Numbered from the stretch's first letter, positions 6,746-13,022 are shown. The stretch: DNA of 13,022 nt from Methanoregula sp. (GCA_028711405.1 JAQTSH010000028.1:1-13022); one strand, 5' to 3'. Program-made: numbers and translations. The notes: generated by a model from the sequence alone, not told the origin.

Positions 6746-7660
6746 GTGAGGATCAATCTCACACGCGTCGGCGTGAAAAATGTTAAAAAACTTGTGCAGG
6801 TAGCCCGGACGGACAAGCGCCCCGTTATTTTCATCTCGAATTTTCATGTTTACGTTGACCTCCCTGGCAGCCTGAAAGGAGCGAACCTCTCCCGGAACTT
6901 CGAAGTGATCGACGAAGTGCTCCAGCAGGCAATCGATGGCAAGGTGAACGAGATCGAGAACCTATGCAGCGTCGTTGCGCGGAAGCTTCTGGATCACCAC
7001 GAATATGCCGACCGGACCGAAGTGCTGATGAAGAGCGAGTTCATGGTGAAGCGCGAGACGCCCGTGAGCCATACCTCCTGCCATGAGGTCGTGAAGGTGC
7101 ACGCACGGGCGATCGCGCGCCGCACGTTCCGTGACCCCATCGTCCGAAAGAGCATTGGCGCGGAAGTGACCGGCATGACTGCCTGCCCGTGCGCCCAGAA
7201 TATCATGAAAGACCGGGCGAACAACGTCCTCTCCGGGCTCGGCATCCCGCAGGACAAGATCGATGCGTTCTTCGCCGAGGTTCCGATGGCAACGCACAAC
7301 CAGCGCGGGCGCGGGTTCCTCTGCATCGAGACGGATGACGACCAGCACGTTGACCTGGAAAAGATCATCTGCATCCTGAAGGATTCGATGAGCACCGGCA
7401 TTTACGAACTGCTGAAACGGGGCGATGAAGGTGCCGTGGTGCTTGCCGCGCACAAGAATCCCCGGTTTGTGGAAGACTGCGTCCGCGAGATGGCAAAGAA
7501 GGTGCTCGCCGAGTTCGACTATCTCTCCGGTGATTCGGTCATCATTATCAAGCAGACGAACGAAGAGAGCATCCACCAGCACGATGCCTACGCAGAACGC
7601 CGGGCGACACTGGCGGAGCTGTACGATGAATTGAATGGCGATATGAACCAGAAGTCATAA
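6746..7660 (+). CDS. mptA: GTP cyclohydrolase MptA (GTP cyclohydrolase IB/FolE2 family)
   Basis: MptA performs the first step of tetrahydromethanopterin synthesis, turning GTP into 7,8-dihydroneopterin 2',3'-cyclic phosphate with Fe(II). Counting from GTG 6746 (304 residues), family signatures are NLTRVGVKNVKKLV at 4-17, SHTSCHE at 108-114, GAEVTGMTACPCAQ at 138-151 with metal-ligand candidate Cys147, and THNQRGRGFLCIE at 183-195. The start is a problem. The same frame is open upstream from 6662 and encodes GKLPDVQSTCPDV just before the GTG, and LPDVQ is a conserved N-terminal motif of this family. No ATG, GTG or TTG occurs in frame between 6662 and 6746. Translation probably begins upstream at a non-standard codon, or a one-base error or mutation hides the start. 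AT-rich sequence at 6601-6620 probably serves as promoter. Confidence 0.93.
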   Translation: MRINLTRVGVKNVKKLVQVARTDKRPVIFISNFHVYVDLPGSLKGANLSRNFEVIDEVLQQAIDGKVNEIENLCSVVARKLLDHHEYADRTEVLMKSEFMVKRETPVSHTSCHEVVKVHARAIARRTFRDPIVRKSIGAEVTGMTACPCAQNIMKDRANNVLSGLGIPQDKIDAFFAEVPMATHNQRGRGFLCIETDDDQHVDLEKIICILKDSMSTGIYELLKRGDEGAVVLAAHKNPRFVEDCVREMAKKVLAEFDYLSGDSVIIIKQTNEESIHQHDAYAERRATLAELYDELNGDMNQKS

Positions 7661-7778
7661 AAATCCCCGATCAATATTTTATAAATTTCAAGATGAAATA
7701 CCGGTATTAATGTTTAATCATTTGACAGATGTTGAAGTATATTATTTTTTACCTCGTAATCTTAAAACAAATTTTGTT

Positions 7779-7809
7779 TTTCAGCCCGATTGAAGTTTCA
7801 GCCCGATTG
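7779..7809 (+). repeat. 14-base direct repeat, possible regulator site
   Basis: TTTCAGCCCGATTG occurs exactly at 7779-7792 and again at 7796-7809, 17 bases apart start to start. The second copy abuts GGTTTAAATG, a possible TATA element. The GC-rich core stands out in an AT-rich spacer. A role as a tandem binding site for an frh regulator is inferred. Confidence 0.6.
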
Positions 7810-7877
7810 GGTTTAAATGATAACTATTATAACACCTATCGTGGTAATTAAGCTGAACGTACTTTGTACGGTCAATT

Positions 7878-7889
7878 ATCTCTAGAGAT
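7878..7889. promoter_or_regulatory. Perfect 12-base palindrome upstream of frhA
   Basis: ATCTCTAGAGAT is its own reverse complement and lies 68 bases before the frhA start codon. Its size and position suit a dimeric repressor operator, but nothing identifies the regulator. Confidence 0.4.
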
Positions 7890-7956
7890 GAGAGATGTAT
7901 AGAGTAATTTTGTACAGCAATACGAACAACTCAACTCATAGAATGAGGCGATTATA

Positions 7957-9324
7957 TTGTCGAAAGTTGTAGAGATTTCCCCAACCACAAGGCATGAGGG
8001 ACACTCCAAGCTTGTCTTGAAGGTTAACGATGCCGGAATCATCGAGACGGGTAACTGGTGTTCTATCACCCCGGTGAGGGGCGTTGAGAGGCTTGCCGTC
8101 GGAAAGTCGATGGAGCAGGTCCCCAAGATTGCGTCCCGTGTCTGTGGTATCTGTCCGATTGCCCACACACTCGCAGGGATTGAATCGATGGAAGCATCGA
8201 TCAAGTGTGAGATCCCCAGAGATGCTCACCTTCTCCGAGTGATCCTTCAGTGTGCAAACAGACTTCACAGCCATGCACTGCATAACATCCTGACCCTGCC
8301 CGACATGTATTTACCGGGCACGGACATGAAGATCAACCCGTTCTCACCTGAAGAACCCGTGCGCAGCGTTGCAAAACGCCTGCAGAGAATCCGTGAGATC
8401 GGTCAGACAATCGGAGAGATTGCCGGGGGAGAAGCCATTCACCCGAGTAACCCGAGAGTCGGCGGAATGTACAAGGCATGCTCCCCCCGTGCGAAGACCA
8501 AGATGTACGACCTCGCAAAGGAAGGGCTCGTCCTGGCACACGCCCAGATGGAGTTCATGATTGCAATCCTCCGCAACTACCAGAAGAGAGACTGGGCGGA
8601 AGTCGGTGGAGCAAAGATTGCTATCCCGAAGGACCTCGGATACCACAGCCAGGGCTACTTGGCAACCGACCCGGTGTACGGTTCATCAAGCCTTGACGAA
8701 TGCCCGACCTGGGACTACAGCCGGTTCAAGGAGAGCCGCCCGTGGGACTGGTATATGGGCGAGATGGAAGTGTCGCTTGAAGACCCGAAGTACCCCGTCG
8801 GTGGAACCACCAAGATGGGTACGAAGGTCAACCCGCAGATGGAAGCCTGCACAGGCGTCCCGTGCTACGATGGCGCGCCGGTTGAAGTCGGTCCCCGTGC
8901 ACGTATGGTCAAGTTCAAGAACTTTGACGAGAAGGGCACCATTGGTCAGCAGGTCGCCCGGCAGATGGAGTACCCCGACTGCCTGACCGCTATGATCTCA
9001 GCCATTGACGAGTACAACCCCGCCGCAAAGGTCGTTGCCGATTATATCCCGCAGGGTGACGGCTCGATGGGCTGGGCAGCAAATGAAGCTCCCCGAGGCA
9101 CTGATGTCCACCTTGCAAAGGTCAAGGACGGACGTGTCCAGTGGTACTCGATGCTCGTTCCGACCACCTGGAACTTTGCAACATGCAGCGCTGCACTCAC
9201 CGGTGCACCCTGGCAGCTCGCTGAAGTCGTCGTTCGTGGGTATGACCCCTGTGTGTCTTGCGCTACCCACATGATCGTGATCGATGAGGACAACCGGATT
9301 GTAGCCCAGAAGCTCATCCAGTGA
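7957..9324 (+). CDS. frhA: Coenzyme F420-reducing [NiFe] hydrogenase, subunit alpha (large subunit)
   Basis: FrhA carries the Ni-Fe active site where H2 is split. The 455-residue product begins SKVVEISPTTRHEGHSKL, the usual FrhA N-terminus. The two ligand pairs are RVCGIC (Cys63 and Cys66) and DPCVSC (Cys432 and Cys435). The Ni-binding position usable for selenocysteine in some methanogens is cysteine here. DPCVSCATH ends at His438, leaving a 17-residue tail expected to be removed by FrhD after nickel insertion. The start is TTG, supported by GAGG (7945-7948) eight bases upstream and by the conserved N-terminus; no ATG or GTG fits better. It is first in the frhADGB operon, and its stop overlaps the frhD start by four bases. 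The enzyme is a cytoplasmic FrhAGB complex supplying F420H2 to methanogenesis. Confidence 0.98.
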   Translation: MSKVVEISPTTRHEGHSKLVLKVNDAGIIETGNWCSITPVRGVERLAVGKSMEQVPKIASRVCGICPIAHTLAGIESMEASIKCEIPRDAHLLRVILQCANRLHSHALHNILTLPDMYLPGTDMKINPFSPEEPVRSVAKRLQRIREIGQTIGEIAGGEAIHPSNPRVGGMYKACSPRAKTKMYDLAKEGLVLAHAQMEFMIAILRNYQKRDWAEVGGAKIAIPKDLGYHSQGYLATDPVYGSSSLDECPTWDYSRFKESRPWDWYMGEMEVSLEDPKYPVGGTTKMGTKVNPQMEACTGVPCYDGAPVEVGPRARMVKFKNFDEKGTIGQQVARQMEYPDCLTAMISAIDEYNPAAKVVADYIPQGDGSMGWAANEAPRGTDVHLAKVKDGRVQWYSMLVPTTWNFATCSAALTGAPWQLAEVVVRGYDPCVSCATHMIVIDEDNRIVAQKLIQ

Positions 9325-9821
9325 GTGTAACACGGATGTTGTATCCAGAGATCGTGATTGCAGGGTGTGGAAACCCCCTGTTCGCCGATGATGGTTTCGG
9401 ACCGGCAGTCGTAGAGGAGTTGCAGAAACTCACGCTTCCCGACAATGTGAAAGTTGTCGATGCGGGGCTTGGGGGTCCGCATTTTGTGTTTACGCTGCTT
9501 GATCCTGACGTGACCAAAAAACTTGTGATCGTCGATATTGCCGATTTTGGCGCGGAGCCCGGATCAATTACGAAACTCCGTGTTGAAGATCTTCCTCCGG
9601 GAAGTTACCGTGACGCCCATTCGTGGGACCTCACCGAACCGCTTCACCGGATCAAGGACCAGGTTGAGATCACGGTCATCGGATGCCAGCCGAAAATTGT
9701 TACCGATCCCGATATGGAGATCGGGCTCTCGGATGAGGTTCTTAATGCTATTCCTAAAACAGTACGAATTGTGCTGGAAACAATAGGGGTGGATTATGGG
9801 ACTACTATCAAGTGTCTTTAA
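9321..9821 (+). CDS. frhD: F420 hydrogenase maturation endopeptidase
   Basis: FrhD is a HyaD/HycI-type protease that cleaves the C-terminal peptide of FrhA after nickel loading. The 166-residue product opens with GCGNPLFADDGFG (15-27), followed by VDIADFG (71-77) and DAHSWD (98-103). By analogy with HybD, the nickel-sensing ligands would be Asp24, Asp72 and His100. It starts with GTG in a GTGA overlap with the frhA stop, so translation is probably coupled; an ATG five codons on (9336) is a possible alternative. It is not a subunit of the mature enzyme. Its place between frhA and frhG is the classic frhADGB order. Its 3' end overlaps frhG by 26 bases if the upstream frhG start is used. Confidence 0.95.
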   Translation: MSVTRMLYPEIVIAGCGNPLFADDGFGPAVVEELQKLTLPDNVKVVDAGLGGPHFVFTLLDPDVTKKLVIVDIADFGAEPGSITKLRVEDLPPGSYRDAHSWDLTEPLHRIKDQVEITVIGCQPKIVTDPDMEIGLSDEVLNAIPKTVRIVLETIGVDYGTTIKCL

Positions 9822-10680
9822 GAAGAACGTCAGCGAGGAACCGCCAAAACCAGTTGCGGCTCCACAGAAAACTGACGTAGCAAAGAAAGCAGAGACAACT
9901 ACAAAGGAGGTTAAGCCTGTGGTAGACAAGATTACATTGGGCTATACACACCTGAGCGGGTGTACCGGTTGTACTGTTGCATTAGCAGACAACTACGGTG
10001 GATTGTTAACACTCCTCGACAAATACGTCGACTTAAAATACATGCCCACTCTGGCGGATGTAAGGCACATCCAGCAGGTCGATGTGGCAATTGTGGAGGG
10101 TTCAGTCTGTATCCAGGACAAGCTCGCAGTTGAAGAGATCAAGGAGACCCGTGCAAAGGCAGCAGTCGTGGTCGCACTGGGTGGATGCGCTGCATACGGC
10201 AACATCACCCGGTTCGCACGCGGCGGACAGCAGAACCAGCCGCAGCACGAGTCCTACCTGCCGATCGGGGACTTGATCAAGGTTGATGTGCTCATCCCCG
10301 GATGCGCACCGACCCCGGAGATGATCAGGAACGTTGCTGTTATGGCATACCTGCTCCTCAAGGGAACCAAGGAACAAAAGGATCTCGCAACCGCGTATCT
10401 CAAGCCATTGATGACAATGGCAGCCGGCTGCAATGCTGCCTGCGCCTGCGATATCATGACGTCGGTCATCAACCAGGGGCTCTGCATGGGATGCGGCAGC
10501 TGCGCGGCAGCCTGCCCGGTCCGGGCGATTACGATGGAGTTTGGAAAGCCCAATCTCAACCGTGACCTGTGCATCAAGTGCGGTGCCTGTGTTGCCCAGT
10601 GCCCGAGAGGGTTCTTCAACACTGATGTGATCAGCGAGTACGAGGCGATCAACGAAGCCATCATGGCGGCACTTCAGTGA
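9796..10680 (+). CDS. frhG: Coenzyme F420 hydrogenase, subunit gamma (Fe-S small subunit)
   Basis: FrhG wires FrhA to FrhB. From ATG 9796 the product has 294 residues. The small-subunit domain has SGCTGC (Cys56, Cys59), GGCAAYGN (Cys131) and PGC (Cys170) for the proximal cluster. Two ferredoxin motifs follow, CMGCGSCAAACP (Cys230, 233, 236, 240) and CIKCGACVAQCP (Cys259, 262, 265, 269). ATG 9796 is preceded by GGGGTGG and adds 41 residues: MGLLSSVFKK, then a Lys/Pro/Ala/Glu-rich stretch. In the same frame, GTG 9919 has a stronger site, AAAGGAGGTT, with GGAGG eight bases upstream. It would give a 253-residue protein starting VVDKITLGYTHLSGCTGC, close to the usual FrhG length. Either or both starts may be used. 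The extension's codons have noticeably lower GC at third positions than the gene body. Confidence 0.96.
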   Translation: MGLLSSVFKKNVSEEPPKPVAAPQKTDVAKKAETTTKEVKPVVDKITLGYTHLSGCTGCTVALADNYGGLLTLLDKYVDLKYMPTLADVRHIQQVDVAIVEGSVCIQDKLAVEEIKETRAKAAVVVALGGCAAYGNITRFARGGQQNQPQHESYLPIGDLIKVDVLIPGCAPTPEMIRNVAVMAYLLLKGTKEQKDLATAYLKPLMTMAAGCNAACACDIMTSVINQGLCMGCGSCAAACPVRAITMEFGKPNLNRDLCIKCGACVAQCPRGFFNTDVISEYEAINEAIMAALQ

Positions 10681-10690
10681 GGTGATTGAA

Positions 10691-11560
10691 ATGGGAGCAG
10701 AACTCGGTAAATACAAATCATGCGTGTCAGCACGGAGCACCGACAAGGAGATCCTCAAGGGTGCGCAGGACGGAGGGATCGTTACGTCTCTCTTCGCGTA
10801 CGCTCTTGAAGCCGGTATCATTGACGGAGCCATTGTTGCAGGGAAAGGCGACCTTCCATGGAAGCCGGAGCCTGTGGTTGCAACAACCAGAGCTGAACTG
10901 CTCGCGGCACGCGGCACCAGGTACAACATCAGCCCGAACATGTCCTTGATCAAGGAAGTGACCCGGAGCTACGGTCTCGACAAGGTCGGTATCGTCGGCA
11001 CTCCCTGCCAGATGCAGGCGGTCAGGAAGGCTCAGTTGTACCCGTTCGGTCTGCGCGAAGTTGGCGACAAGATCGCTCTTGCAGTGGGTATCTTCTGCAT
11101 GGAGAACTTCCCGTACCAGAGCGTTTTGCAGCTCGTGGAAGACCACGCAGCGATGAAGATGGAATCGGTAAAAAAGATGGAGATCGGCAAAGGCAAGTTC
11201 TGGGTCTTTGGCGAGCGCGGACAGGTTGTCCAGCTGCCACTGAAGGTGACCCACAAGTATGAACAGCCCGGATGCCACGTCTGTCTTGACTATGTGGCGA
11301 ACATGGCGGATATCTCCACCGGCTCCGTTGGCAGCCCCGATGGCTGGAGCACGATCTTTGTCAGGTCAAAGATCGGTGACTCGGTCTGGGCAAAGGCAAT
11401 GGCAGCAGGGTGCTTCGAGACCAAGCCAATGGAAACGGTCAAGCCCGGTCTTGAACTTGTCACGAAGCTGGCAAACGAGAAGATCTCAAAGAACCGAAAG
11501 ACTCTCGAAGAGCGGGCGTCGTTCGGTACAGGTAAGGGGCTCCGGAACCCCTATCTCTGA
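10691..11560 (+). CDS. frhB: Coenzyme F420 hydrogenase, subunit beta (FAD/F420-binding)
   Basis: FrhB takes electrons from FrhG through a [4Fe-4S] cluster and FAD and reduces F420. The 289-residue product is a full FrhB/FdhB-family protein. It shows YKSCVSARSTDKEILKGAQD and GGIVTSL at the N-terminus, GTPCQMQAVRKAQ (Cys106), FCMENFPYQS (Cys136), CHVCLDYVANMADISTGSVG (Cys195, Cys198) and PDGWSTI. These cysteines and glycine-rich turns are the cluster- and flavin-binding elements of the family. I chose ATG 10691 because GAGGTGAT lies directly upstream; GTG 10682 is part of that site rather than a start. The gene begins 10 bases after frhG and ends the operon just before a terminator. It has been recognised in the same family as FpoF and the formate dehydrogenase beta subunit, but its place after frhADG settles identity. 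Confidence 0.97.
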   Translation: MGAELGKYKSCVSARSTDKEILKGAQDGGIVTSLFAYALEAGIIDGAIVAGKGDLPWKPEPVVATTRAELLAARGTRYNISPNMSLIKEVTRSYGLDKVGIVGTPCQMQAVRKAQLYPFGLREVGDKIALAVGIFCMENFPYQSVLQLVEDHAAMKMESVKKMEIGKGKFWVFGERGQVVQLPLKVTHKYEQPGCHVCLDYVANMADISTGSVGSPDGWSTIFVRSKIGDSVWAKAMAAGCFETKPMETVKPGLELVTKLANEKISKNRKTLEERASFGTGKGLRNPYL

Positions 11561-11562
11561 AC

Positions 11563-11627
11563 TTTTTTTTATGGGTGCCCGGGATGGGTACCGGGGTTTT
11601 TAAAAAAAGTGGCGGTAATAACCACGG
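11563..11627. terminator. Terminator region between frhB and the convergent nucleotidyltransferase locus
   Basis: Eight T (11563-11570) follow the frhB stop by two bases. A hairpin comes next, with arms CCCGG (11578-11582) and CCGGG (11591-11595) and TTTTT at 11597-11601. On the opposite strand, GTGG/CCAC arms (11625-11622 and 11612-11609) are followed by seven T (11608-11602), so the region can end transcription from both sides. Confidence 0.65.
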
Positions 11628-11722
11628 GTTTGTTTTATCAGAAACCATCATCTTTTAAGAGCCATTGAATCAGGCTGTAATTCGTGAGGGGGTTACATCC
11701 GGATTCGGATAGACTTTAAAAA

Positions 11723-11791
11723 TTATGATATTCGTCGCAGGAACATGATCTCATCATGGATGTGCCGGAGATAGACCCGTTCATCCTTCAA
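11723..11791 (-). pseudogene. Truncated HepT (DUF86 HEPN) remnant, 22 codons
   Basis: The minus strand from TTG 11791 reads MKDERVYLRHIHDEI (TTG read as Met) and then stops at TAA (11725-11723). The opening D-E-R-x-Y-L-x-H-I-x-D-x-I matches the first helix of HepT/DUF86 HEPN proteins. It overlaps the end of the upstream nucleotidyltransferase gene by 11 bases, the arrangement usual for MntA-HepT pairs. Nothing resembling the rest of HepT, including the RX4HXY ribonuclease motif, follows in any frame down to the terminator. The toxin partner therefore appears lost, with only its first helix left. The assignment rests on a short motif plus gene order. Confidence 0.6.
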
Positions 11792-12104
11792 TCCAGATCA
11801 CCTCTGCCTCCACATAGTGCCGGATGTATTTATCAATCCCCTCCACCGTGAGCAGGTCGACTTTTCGTTTGAACAGCGCTTCGAGATAATTGCACAGTGC
11901 AACAAAGTTATGGAGAGTGGCATAACCCTGTTCAAAATCGATAAGCACATCCACATCGCTCTTCCGGGTTTGCTCACCGCGTGCAAACGAGCCGAATATC
12001 CCGATCCTTTTTACGCCGAATTGCATGCGGATCGCCGGGGCCTGGGCATCGAGTTTTTTTATGACGATATTTTTCTTTTTCTGGGGTGCGAGTTGCCCGG
12101 GCAT
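11781..12104 (-). CDS. MntA-type minimal nucleotidyltransferase (antitoxin family)
   Basis: A 107-residue single-domain DNA-polymerase-beta-like nucleotidyltransferase of the COG1669/MntA type. The core motif GIFGSFARGEQTRKSDVDVL contains the GS...R and DxD catalytic residues; the second half has LEALFKRKVDLLTVEGIDKYIRHYVEAEVIWIEG, the characteristic C-terminal strand. Relatives act as antitoxins by adding AMP to the HepT toxin. The start has GGAAGTGA about five bases upstream. Its canonical partner would follow immediately downstream, and only a 22-codon stub is there, so the enzyme looks orphaned. An upstream TATA-like CTTTATAA at 12165-12158 suggests its own promoter, separate from the second pair to the right. 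The catalytic residues are intact, so it may still be active, perhaps on another HEPN protein. Confidence 0.88.
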   Translation of the reverse strand: MPGQLAPQKKKNIVIKKLDAQAPAIRMQFGVKRIGIFGSFARGEQTRKSDVDVLIDFEQGYATLHNFVALCNYLEALFKRKVDLLTVEGIDKYIRHYVEAEVIWIEG

Positions 12105-12157
12105 CCGTTCACTTCCTTATGTATGGTGTTAGGTAACCGGGGGACATAAGGGTATGG

Positions 12158-12166
12158 TTATAAAGC
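12158..12166 (-). promoter_or_regulatory. TATA box for the MntA-type gene
   Basis: The minus strand reads GCTTTATAA about 55 bases before the start codon at 12104. A transcript starting about 25 bases downstream would include the GGAAGTGA ribosome-binding site. Another TATA-like string, GATATATATGCG, lies near 12283-12272. The rest of the 206-base spacer shows no convincing gene. Confidence 0.45.
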
Positions 12167-12310
12167 GGGAGTAGGTAGAGAACGGGAGTCCTGATATCAT
12201 CCAGGTCTATAAAGACGAAAATACTGCTCAATACTACCAGAGAGAAGCGCCAGCCCGGGATTTCTCTCATTCGCATATATATCGCGGCGATACTCTCCGT
12301 TTTTTCAGGG

Positions 12311-12721
12311 TCATTCTATGCAGGAGACGATCTTTCTTACCAGCTGATCAGCCTGCGTTATGGCGAACTCTGCTTCATTTTCCGTGATCGTGCCTGCGGT
12401 ATCATAGACCGAACTGTTCCGTTTTCGTCGCATCCGGTCAAAGGAGATGGTGTCATTCTCATCAAGATACAATCCGACAAATTTTACGACAGCGATGTGC
12501 TGGTGGGCTCCCTCCGGGCGGTAGCCTTTGGAGAACATGAGCGCCCGCCCTGCCTGGAGGACGGCATTGTACGCAATAGTATATGCCCAGTCCTGATCGC
12601 TCGCAAGGAGAGTCACGGCAGTGATGAGATCCCGCCGGGCGTGCGCGATGGCATCGTCTACTTTTTTCCGGTCGACCGGGAGCTTTTTCACCAGCCCCTG
12701 TCGCAGGAGATCGTCAATCAT
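12311..12721 (-). CDS. HEPN-domain protein, partner of adjacent nucleotidyltransferase
   Basis: A 136-residue all-helical protein of the HEPN superfamily. Residues 17-40 hold an opening helix (DRKKVDDAIAHARRDL). Residues 49-75 read IAYNAVLQAGRALMFSKGYRP and then EGAHQH, the standard HEPN second-helix signature. RMRRKRNSSVYD (96-107) occupies the position of the HEPN catalytic motif. That motif normally reads RX4-6H; here tyrosine replaces histidine, so ribonuclease activity is uncertain, and this RN...Y form is seen in a HEPN subgroup. The ATG overlaps the end of the upstream nucleotidyltransferase gene by eight bases, so the two are translationally coupled. By analogy with HEPN-MNT modules the pair is a toxin-antitoxin or phage-defence unit, but it could equally be a regulatory NTase complex. 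Confidence 0.82.
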   Translation of the reverse strand: MIDDLLRQGLVKKLPVDRKKVDDAIAHARRDLITAVTLLASDQDWAYTIAYNAVLQAGRALMFSKGYRPEGAHQHIAVVKFVGLYLDENDTISFDRMRRKRNSSVYDTAGTITENEAEFAITQADQLVRKIVSCIE

Positions 12722-13022
12722 CGCAGGTCCCGGAGATCATGATTTTCGGTTCATTGATGACATTCTTTACGAAAGGATCGCTGGCGCTCTTTCGTTTTGT
12801 GAGTTCCTCGCGCCGCATAAGCGTGTAGTTGATCTCGCGGTTGAGTATACGTTCGCTTTCATGCACGAGGGGGATGACGGTGTTTTCATCCACATCGCCG
12901 ACGATGAACAGGTCGATGTCACTTTTTGTCCCGGCGGTTCCACGGGCAAACGATCCAAAGATGAACATGCAGTCAATGTCCTTTGTGACTCCCAGTTTTT
13001 CTTTGAGGATTCTGGCGACCCC
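12714..13022 (-). CDS. Nucleotidyltransferase domain protein, partial at right edge
   Basis: The minus-strand frame is open from the window edge, so the N-terminus is missing; 102 residues are visible. They include FIFGSFARGTAGTKSDIDLF with the GS...R and DxD catalytic residues of MNT-type nucleotidyltransferases. The C-terminal half, NREINYTLMRREEL followed by DPFVKNVINEPKIMISG, is the tail typical of the archaeal and bacterial group in which a winged-helix DNA-binding domain precedes the nucleotidyltransferase. GVARILKEKLGV just inside the edge may be the end of that linker; a helix-turn-helix outside the window is inference. An internal ATG at 12968 is unlikely to be the true start because coding similarity continues upstream of it. 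It overlaps the HEPN gene by eight bases, forming a pair distinct from the orphaned MntA to the left. Confidence 0.85.
   Translation of the reverse strand, partial: GVARILKEKLGVTKDIDCMFIFGSFARGTAGTKSDIDLFIVGDVDENTVIPLVHESERILNREINYTLMRREELTKRKSASDPFVKNVINEPKIMISGTCDD

Larger units (their letters stand above)
7661..7956. other. AT-rich intergenic region upstream of the frh operon
   Basis: These 296 bases hold no credible gene. They contain the direct repeat at 7779-7809, TTTAAATG at 7812-7819 as a possible TATA box, a short hairpin CGTAC-TTT-GTACG at 7858-7870, the palindrome at 7878-7889, and TTTGTACRG repeated at 7863-7871 and 7909-7917. This is the likely control region of the hydrogenase operon, as mptA has ended and frhA begins at 7957. 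Confidence 0.6.

Noticed and set aside
6962..7582. A 206-codon open frame antisense to mptA
   Set aside because: It mirrors the mptA codons, shows no family motif and has no ribosome-binding site of note.
7858..7870. CGTAC-TTT-GTACG hairpin before frhA as a terminator or riboswitch
   Set aside because: Only five base pairs with a three-base loop and no following T-run; too weak for a separate call.
12109..12270. A 53-codon minus-strand frame (MREIPGWRFSLVVL...) ending in the ribosome-binding site of the MntA-type gene
   Set aside because: It spans that gene's likely TATA box, has no ribosome-binding site, and its hydrophobic sequence resembles nothing known.
1..13022. tRNA or rRNA genes, CRISPR arrays, insertion sequences
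   Set aside because: I saw no clover-leaf sequence, no regularly spaced repeats and no transposase-like protein; the only long repeat is the amidohydrolase gene pair.

Overview
The window comes from a methanogenic archaeon. Its core is a complete F420-reducing hydrogenase operon (frhADGB, 7957-11560), preceded by MptA, the Fe(II)-dependent GTP cyclohydrolase of methanopterin synthesis. The archaeal aIF2-beta with a C-terminal TRAM domain, the GGAGG/GGTG ribosome-binding sites, the TATA-type promoters and the oligo-T terminators agree with this. Moderately high GC genes, AT-rich spacers and the TRAM-fused aIF2-beta suggest Methanomicrobiales (Methanoregula-like); that placement is inference.

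Left part (1-4053): a ThrE-type amino-acid exporter running off the left edge, then two tandem 408-residue COG1228 amidohydrolases that are about 84% identical (counted by eye), all on the minus strand. A small SnoaL/NTF2-like protein sits between the two paralogues on the plus strand. The duplication includes part of the upstream region.

Middle (4054-7956): aIF2-beta and ilvC (ketol-acid reductoisomerase) on the minus strand, with a decayed flavodoxin gene between them. The flavodoxin has ATA where ATG is expected, an apparent 1-base deletion and a 5-bp tandem duplication. ilvC and mptA diverge from a shared AT-rich promoter region. The mptA reading frame carries its conserved N-terminal LPDVQ motif upstream of the first usable start codon. 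The 296-base spacer before frhA holds a 14-base direct repeat and a perfect 12-base palindrome.

Hydrogenase operon: frhA (Ni-Fe large subunit, TTG start), frhD (maturation endopeptidase), frhG (Fe-S small subunit) and frhB (FAD/F420 subunit) are packed with overlaps of 4 and 26 bases and then a 10-base gap. FrhD is expected to clip the FrhA C-terminus after His438. Electrons from H2 then pass FrhA -> FrhG -> FrhB to F420. frhG has two good start signals 123 bases apart, in the same frame.

Right part (11602-13022), minus strand: a MntA-type nucleotidyltransferase whose HepT partner survives only as a 22-codon stub, and further upstream an overlapping HEPN plus nucleotidyltransferase pair that runs off the right edge. 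These are toxin-antitoxin-like modules in different states of preservation. I see no clearly unprecedented system. The most interesting signals are the broken flavodoxin, the mptA start anomaly, the frhG double start and the truncated HepT beside an intact MntA.
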